From: an uncultured Phascolarctobacterium sp.
GTDB lineage: Bacteria > Bacillota > Negativicutes > Acidaminococcales > Acidaminococcaceae
Direction of reading: 5' to 3'
Length of the DNA: 64,000 bases
Assembly: GCA_900541915.1 (NCBI GenBank)
Contig: UQLS01000010.1
Coordinates: 1-64,000, forward strand
The position numbers were made by a program, and so were the translations under genes. Positions 61,206 to 64,000 of this stretch are shown here, piece by piece (position 1 is the stretch's first letter; the number at the start of each line of letters is the position of its first letter). The notes below the pieces were generated by a model, which saw only the letters and a program-made list of their open reading frames with translations, was not told the origin of the DNA and did not search any database.

Positions 61206-61982
61206 ATGCGTTTTTCTGTAAGTGATTTACTGTTTCCGGGCTTTCAAAAATATCCTCTGTGTGATTTGAGCAGTGAATACGGTATAGAATTTTTCTATGA
61301 ATTCGGTAAAGATTATTACTGGAACGAGGAAACTGCCAGCTGGGGCGCAAGAACTCTTTCTATTCATGGTCCCTGTGTAGCTGTAAACCTGGCTGATAAA
61401 AAACAGACAAATTACAGTAAGGTTTTTGAGAAAACTTTTGCTTATGCGCAAAAAGTAAGGGCCGAATTTGTTGTTGTTCATACTAATGAAAGCTGGCAGG
61501 GTGACAGAGAAAAAGTACAGGCTTTGGTTATTAAGAGACTCCGTCAGTTAGTCAGCCTGGCTAAAAGCTATGGCGTGCGTCTGGTAATAGAAAATGTAGG
61601 TCTGCGTACTAAAGGTAATGTTCTGTTTGATTTACATGAATATATTGCTTTGTTTGACATTTTCCCCGATGCATATGCACTGATTGATACAGGCCACGCT
61701 CATGTTAACGGCTGGGAACTTCCGTCTGTAATTGAAGCACTGCAGGGGAAACTTATCGGCTGCCATGTTCACGATAATAATGGCGATGCTGATGCACATT
61801 TACCGGTAGGAGAAGGAAATATCGACTGGAAAGGCTATTTTAGTGCCATTAAAAAATTTGCTCCTAAAGCAGTACAGGTATTTGAGTACAGCCAGGGTTT
61901 TGTCACAGCAGCTGCGCTGGAAGAGCATATAGCTGCTTTGCGCAGACAGTACAGACTGGAACAGAAAAAAACTGAGGCTTAA
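61206..61982 (+). CDS. Sugar phosphate isomerase/epimerase family protein (xylose isomerase-like TIM barrel)
   Basis: A 258-residue AP endonuclease family 2 / xylose isomerase-like barrel. Metal-site residues fall in the usual places: SIHGP, VVHTNES, VIENVG (Glu), ALIDTGHAHVNG (Asp, His), GCHVHDNNGDADAHLPVGEG (His, Asp, His) and FEYS (Glu). Its place as the fifth gene of the sugar ABC operon, 5 bases after the ATPase gene, points to a role in processing the imported compound. The exact reaction cannot be told. Confidence 0.85.
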   Translation: MRFSVSDLLFPGFQKYPLCDLSSEYGIEFFYEFGKDYYWNEETASWGARTLSIHGPCVAVNLADKKQTNYSKVFEKTFAYAQKVRAEFVVVHTNESWQGDREKVQALVIKRLRQLVSLAKSYGVRLVIENVGLRTKGNVLFDLHEYIALFDIFPDAYALIDTGHAHVNGWELPSVIEALQGKLIGCHVHDNNGDADAHLPVGEGNIDWKGYFSAIKKFAPKAVQVFEYSQGFVTAAALEEHIAALRRQYRLEQKKTEA

Positions 61983-61983
61983 G

Positions 61984-62046
61984 ATGGAGTGCATACTTCC
62001 CATAGCAGTTTTATTCTTAGGCTGGATGATTCTTAATTATATTTGA
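61984..62046 (+). CDS. Possible 20-residue membrane peptide at the end of the sugar ABC operon
   Basis: An ATG one base after the isomerase stop opens a 20-codon frame ending TGA just before the operon terminator. The peptide (MECILPIAVLFLGWMILNYI) is almost wholly hydrophobic with a Trp near the middle, long enough for one membrane span. GAGG lies 5-6 bases before the ATG, inside the isomerase gene. Small single-span proteins at the end of transporter operons are known (for example KdpF and CydX kinds). A chance frame is possible; no homology can be seen. Confidence 0.4.
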   Translation: MECILPIAVLFLGWMILNYI

Positions 62047-62050
62047 GTAT

Positions 62051-62084
62051 AAAAACGGACAGAAATATCTGTCCGTTTTTTGTT
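62051..62084 (+). terminator. Terminator of the sugar ABC operon
   Basis: A 12-bp perfect stem AAAAACGGACAG/CTGTCCGTTTTT with an AAATAT loop, continuing into T's. Confidence 0.93.
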
Positions 62085-62111
62085 GTCTAAAAGTGGCCGC
62101 AAAGGTGTGTT

Positions 62112-62140
62112 TTGTAATTTCAGCAAAATTATTCTATAAT
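62112..62140 (+). promoter_or_regulatory. Sigma-A promoter of the lipase gene
   Basis: TTGTAA and TATAAT are separated by 17 bases, 37 bases before the start codon. Confidence 0.65.
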
Positions 62141-62177
62141 AAAATTATGGGATAATATTTAATATGGAGGAAATAGT

Positions 62178-63548
62178 ATGCGAAAAATTTTGCTGATAGT
62201 ATGTTTTTTCTGTCTGTTCTGTAATCTTGCCAGTGCTGCGGCACCGAAGAATTTACAGGAAGAATATAATCACTCTTATTTTATTTCGATTGCTGCCGCT
62301 TCCTGCGCCGGTATTTATCGTCCGGAAAATTCTTCGGAATTCAGTTATCTGCGTGATTATGGCTGGCAAATTATGCCTTATCATGAAAGCAGCGGCAAAG
62401 TAGCAGCAAATTTTTCCCTGGCGCATAATTATTTCCCCGATATCAATAAACATATCTATCTGGTTACTTTTCGCGGCAGTGCTGATAAGGGCGACTGGAA
62501 AGTTAACCTGCAGACAAGGCAGGTGCCCTATCAGGATAAGGTGATACCGGCACAGCCGCAGGAAAATATGCCCAATGGTACACCTGCAGTGCATGAAGGT
62601 TTTATCAGTTATACTGATACAATGGTTCTTGCTTCCGTTATAGATGAGAATCAGAACTTTAAAGGTATTTTCCGCAAAGTTTATGAAGATCCTGACGCCT
62701 ATCTTATTTTGACAGGCCATAGTCTGGGTGGTGCAGCAGCTACCTTGTTGGGAGAAAGACTGGTAAGTTTTGGCATGCCGAAGGATAAATTTGTGGTTAT
62801 TACTTTTGGCGCTCCGGCAGTCGGCAACGATGCTTTTGCTGCTGCTTATGGAGATAAGATTGATCTGATGCGTATAACAAATACTGCTGATCCTGTTCCG
62901 GGAAGCTTGCAAACAGTTTTTGGCGGTTATAAGCAGTTTGGTTATAATTATAAATATCATCTTTCGATGAAAATGAGTAATTTTCAGCATGATATTGCCA
63001 TGTACTTTGACCACAGTGTCAGTGAGTATTTTAAAACCTTCGACAGAGCTGTTGCTGCCGGCTTAGTACAGCCGCTGCCGGATGACAGGCTGACGGAGGG
63101 GGTACCTAAGGTTGCTTTATGGATTACCAGTTCACCGGGAATCAGAAAAATGCGCTATGTTCCCGATATGAAGAGACTGTTGGTAAATGAATATAAAATG
63201 ATGCTGCCGTCTTATGCAGTGCTGGAAAAATCATTGGATGATAAAAGCAATTATACACATAGTGATATCATGCGTCTGAGCAGGGAAGCTGGTGCGGATT
63301 ATGTGGTAATCTGCGGTATTGATGGCAACAGGCCGCCTGATAAAGGCTACTGGTATATAGCTTTAAATCAGGGGTTATTTACGGCTGATGGAGGTTTGCT
63401 GAGCATCAGTACTTTTGCCAAGAAGGTAGACCCTGCTTCCGGCAATATTCAGGCAGCCGGTGAAAGTATTTTGCAGGCGCGCAGTGAGTTGAAAAAACAT
63501 TTGCCCTTTGTTGCCACAGAATATCAGATGACTTTAAGCGGGTTGTAG
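62178..63548 (+). CDS. Secreted class 3 (PF01764) lipase family protein
   Basis: A 456-residue exported hydrolase. The signal peptide KILLIVCFFCLFCNLASA is cut near ASA-AAP. The alpha/beta-hydrolase part (40-290) has the oxyanion region VTFRGSADKGDW, the nucleophile elbow LTGHSLGGAAATL (Ser of GHSLG), ITNTADPVPG for the catalytic Asp and a His in YKYHLSMKM. Residues 300-456 form an extra domain with no recognised family, containing ADYVVICGIDGNRPP and DGGLLSIST. It would act on lipids in the periplasm or outside. The uracil-DNA glycosylase gene follows by 12 bases with AGGAGG, so they are probably one transcript. Confidence 0.88.
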   Translation: MRKILLIVCFFCLFCNLASAAAPKNLQEEYNHSYFISIAAASCAGIYRPENSSEFSYLRDYGWQIMPYHESSGKVAANFSLAHNYFPDINKHIYLVTFRGSADKGDWKVNLQTRQVPYQDKVIPAQPQENMPNGTPAVHEGFISYTDTMVLASVIDENQNFKGIFRKVYEDPDAYLILTGHSLGGAAATLLGERLVSFGMPKDKFVVITFGAPAVGNDAFAAAYGDKIDLMRITNTADPVPGSLQTVFGGYKQFGYNYKYHLSMKMSNFQHDIAMYFDHSVSEYFKTFDRAVAAGLVQPLPDDRLTEGVPKVALWITSSPGIRKMRYVPDMKRLLVNEYKMMLPSYAVLEKSLDDKSNYTHSDIMRLSREAGADYVVICGIDGNRPPDKGYWYIALNQGLFTADGGLLSISTFAKKVDPASGNIQAAGESILQARSELKKHLPFVATEYQMTLSGL

Positions 63549-63560
63549 GAGGTAGAAAAA

Positions 63561-64000
63561 ATGGATTTACAGGAATTAGCAGCAGAGCTGCAGCAGTGCA
63601 GCAGTTGTCCGCTGCGTCAAGATGCTATTGCACCAGTTGGCTGGTTTGGCAATCCTCACAGCCCCATAGTATTCGTTGGAGAGGGACCTGGCGGTGTGGA
63701 AGATGAATACGGCTGTCCTTTAATCGGACCTTCAGGACAGCTGCTTGATAAAGCTCTTTGGGCTGCTAAGATGACACGTGACAGAGTTCTGACGACTAAT
63801 GTTATTAAATGCAGACCGAAAGGCAACAGGACACCTAATATTGATGAAGCAGACTTTTGTGCCCGTATCTGGCTGGATAAAGAGCTGGAAATATTGCAGC
63901 CAAAGGTAATTGTTGCTTTAGGCGGTGTTGCACTGCATTATCTTGGCAATCCGGATATGCGCATTACGAGGGACAGGGGGCAGTGGTTCAGGACTAAGCA
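63561..64000 (+). CDS. Family 4 uracil-DNA glycosylase (partial, cut by the window end)
   Basis: The first 146 codons of a type 4 (UDGa-like) uracil-DNA glycosylase, which removes uracil from DNA. Visible are the first two iron-sulfur cysteines C13-SS-C16, the active-site loop GEGPGGVEDEYGCPLIGPSG, and TTNVIKCRPKGNRTPN; the remaining cysteines and the C-terminal HPS/T-type motif lie beyond 64000. AGGAGG precedes ATG 63561, 12 bases after the lipase stop. Incomplete only because of the window edge. Confidence 0.9.
   Translation, partial: MDLQELAAELQQCSSCPLRQDAIAPVGWFGNPHSPIVFVGEGPGGVEDEYGCPLIGPSGQLLDKALWAAKMTRDRVLTTNVIKCRPKGNRTPNIDEADFCARIWLDKELEILQPKVIVALGGVALHYLGNPDMRITRDRGQWFRTK

Noticed and set aside
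1..64000. CRISPR arrays, insertion sequences, integrons, prophage, rRNA
   Set aside because: I saw no regularly spaced repeats, transposase, integrase or phage structural genes, and no rRNA sequence.

Overview
The window reads as a chromosomal stretch of a Gram-negative-type (diderm) Firmicute, most likely of the class Negativicutes (Phascolarctobacterium/Acidaminococcus-like). This is inference from three things: Firmicute-style regulation (a T-box leader before leuA, PurBox-like sites before purE, AGGAGG-type ribosome sites), an AcrB-type RND efflux pump that needs an outer membrane, and an overall moderate G+C. About 60 protein genes, one tRNA gene and many clear intrinsic terminators are visible. 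I see no rRNA, CRISPR array, insertion sequence or prophage.

Layout. 1-1,740: a YbjQ-family gene broken by one nonsense codon, and a DUF401 membrane protein. 1,899-4,024: a two-gene Septu-type anti-phage operon (ptuA ATPase, ptuB HNH nuclease). 4,137-7,426: sugar-nucleotide operon (phosphomannomutase/phosphoglucomutase, galU, galE). 7,529-10,091: ABC-F protein, tadA, tRNA-Ser(CGA). 10,247-14,369: methionine/one-carbon operon (metF, a separate B12 reactivation protein, a short metH, an orphan small gene). 14,434-15,521: lrgAB on the minus strand. 15,779-18,319: clpB behind a large operator-like inverted repeat. 18,577-25,651: purine cluster purE-purF-purM-purN-purH(IMP cyclohydrolase only)-purD-guaB, where guaB is of the Tritrichomonas foetus type.

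26,046-28,515: polar amino acid ABC transporter. 28,589-32,842: DUF4127 protein, GNAT acetyltransferase, NRAMP metal transporter, DUF554 protein. 32,988-37,011 (minus): ArsP-like permease, ArsR regulator, SsuABC/TauABC-type transporter. 37,212-42,975: secreted DUF3298-like protein, then RND adaptor and pump. 43,084-51,421: YddA/SbmA-like ABC transporter, FprA flavodiiron protein, YbjN-like protein, Ca2+-type P-ATPase, CNNM/CorC protein, EFR1 ferredoxin. 51,496-54,851: T-box(Leu)-controlled leuA and an M20 peptidase. 54,933-56,885: unknown membrane protein, cyclophilin, GIY-YIG protein, cold-shock protein. 57,062-62,046: Ugp-type sugar ABC transporter with a TIM-barrel isomerase and a possible 20-residue membrane peptide. 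62,178-64,000: secreted class 3 lipase and the start of a family 4 uracil-DNA glycosylase, cut by the window edge.

Most of the window is housekeeping. The parts most worth a second look are the protozoan-like IMP dehydrogenase in the purine cluster, the Septu pair, the split PurH and split MetH, the broken ybjQ with its single G-to-T-type stop, and several unassigned operator-like palindromes (before clpB, purE, the ArsP-like permease and the RND pump).
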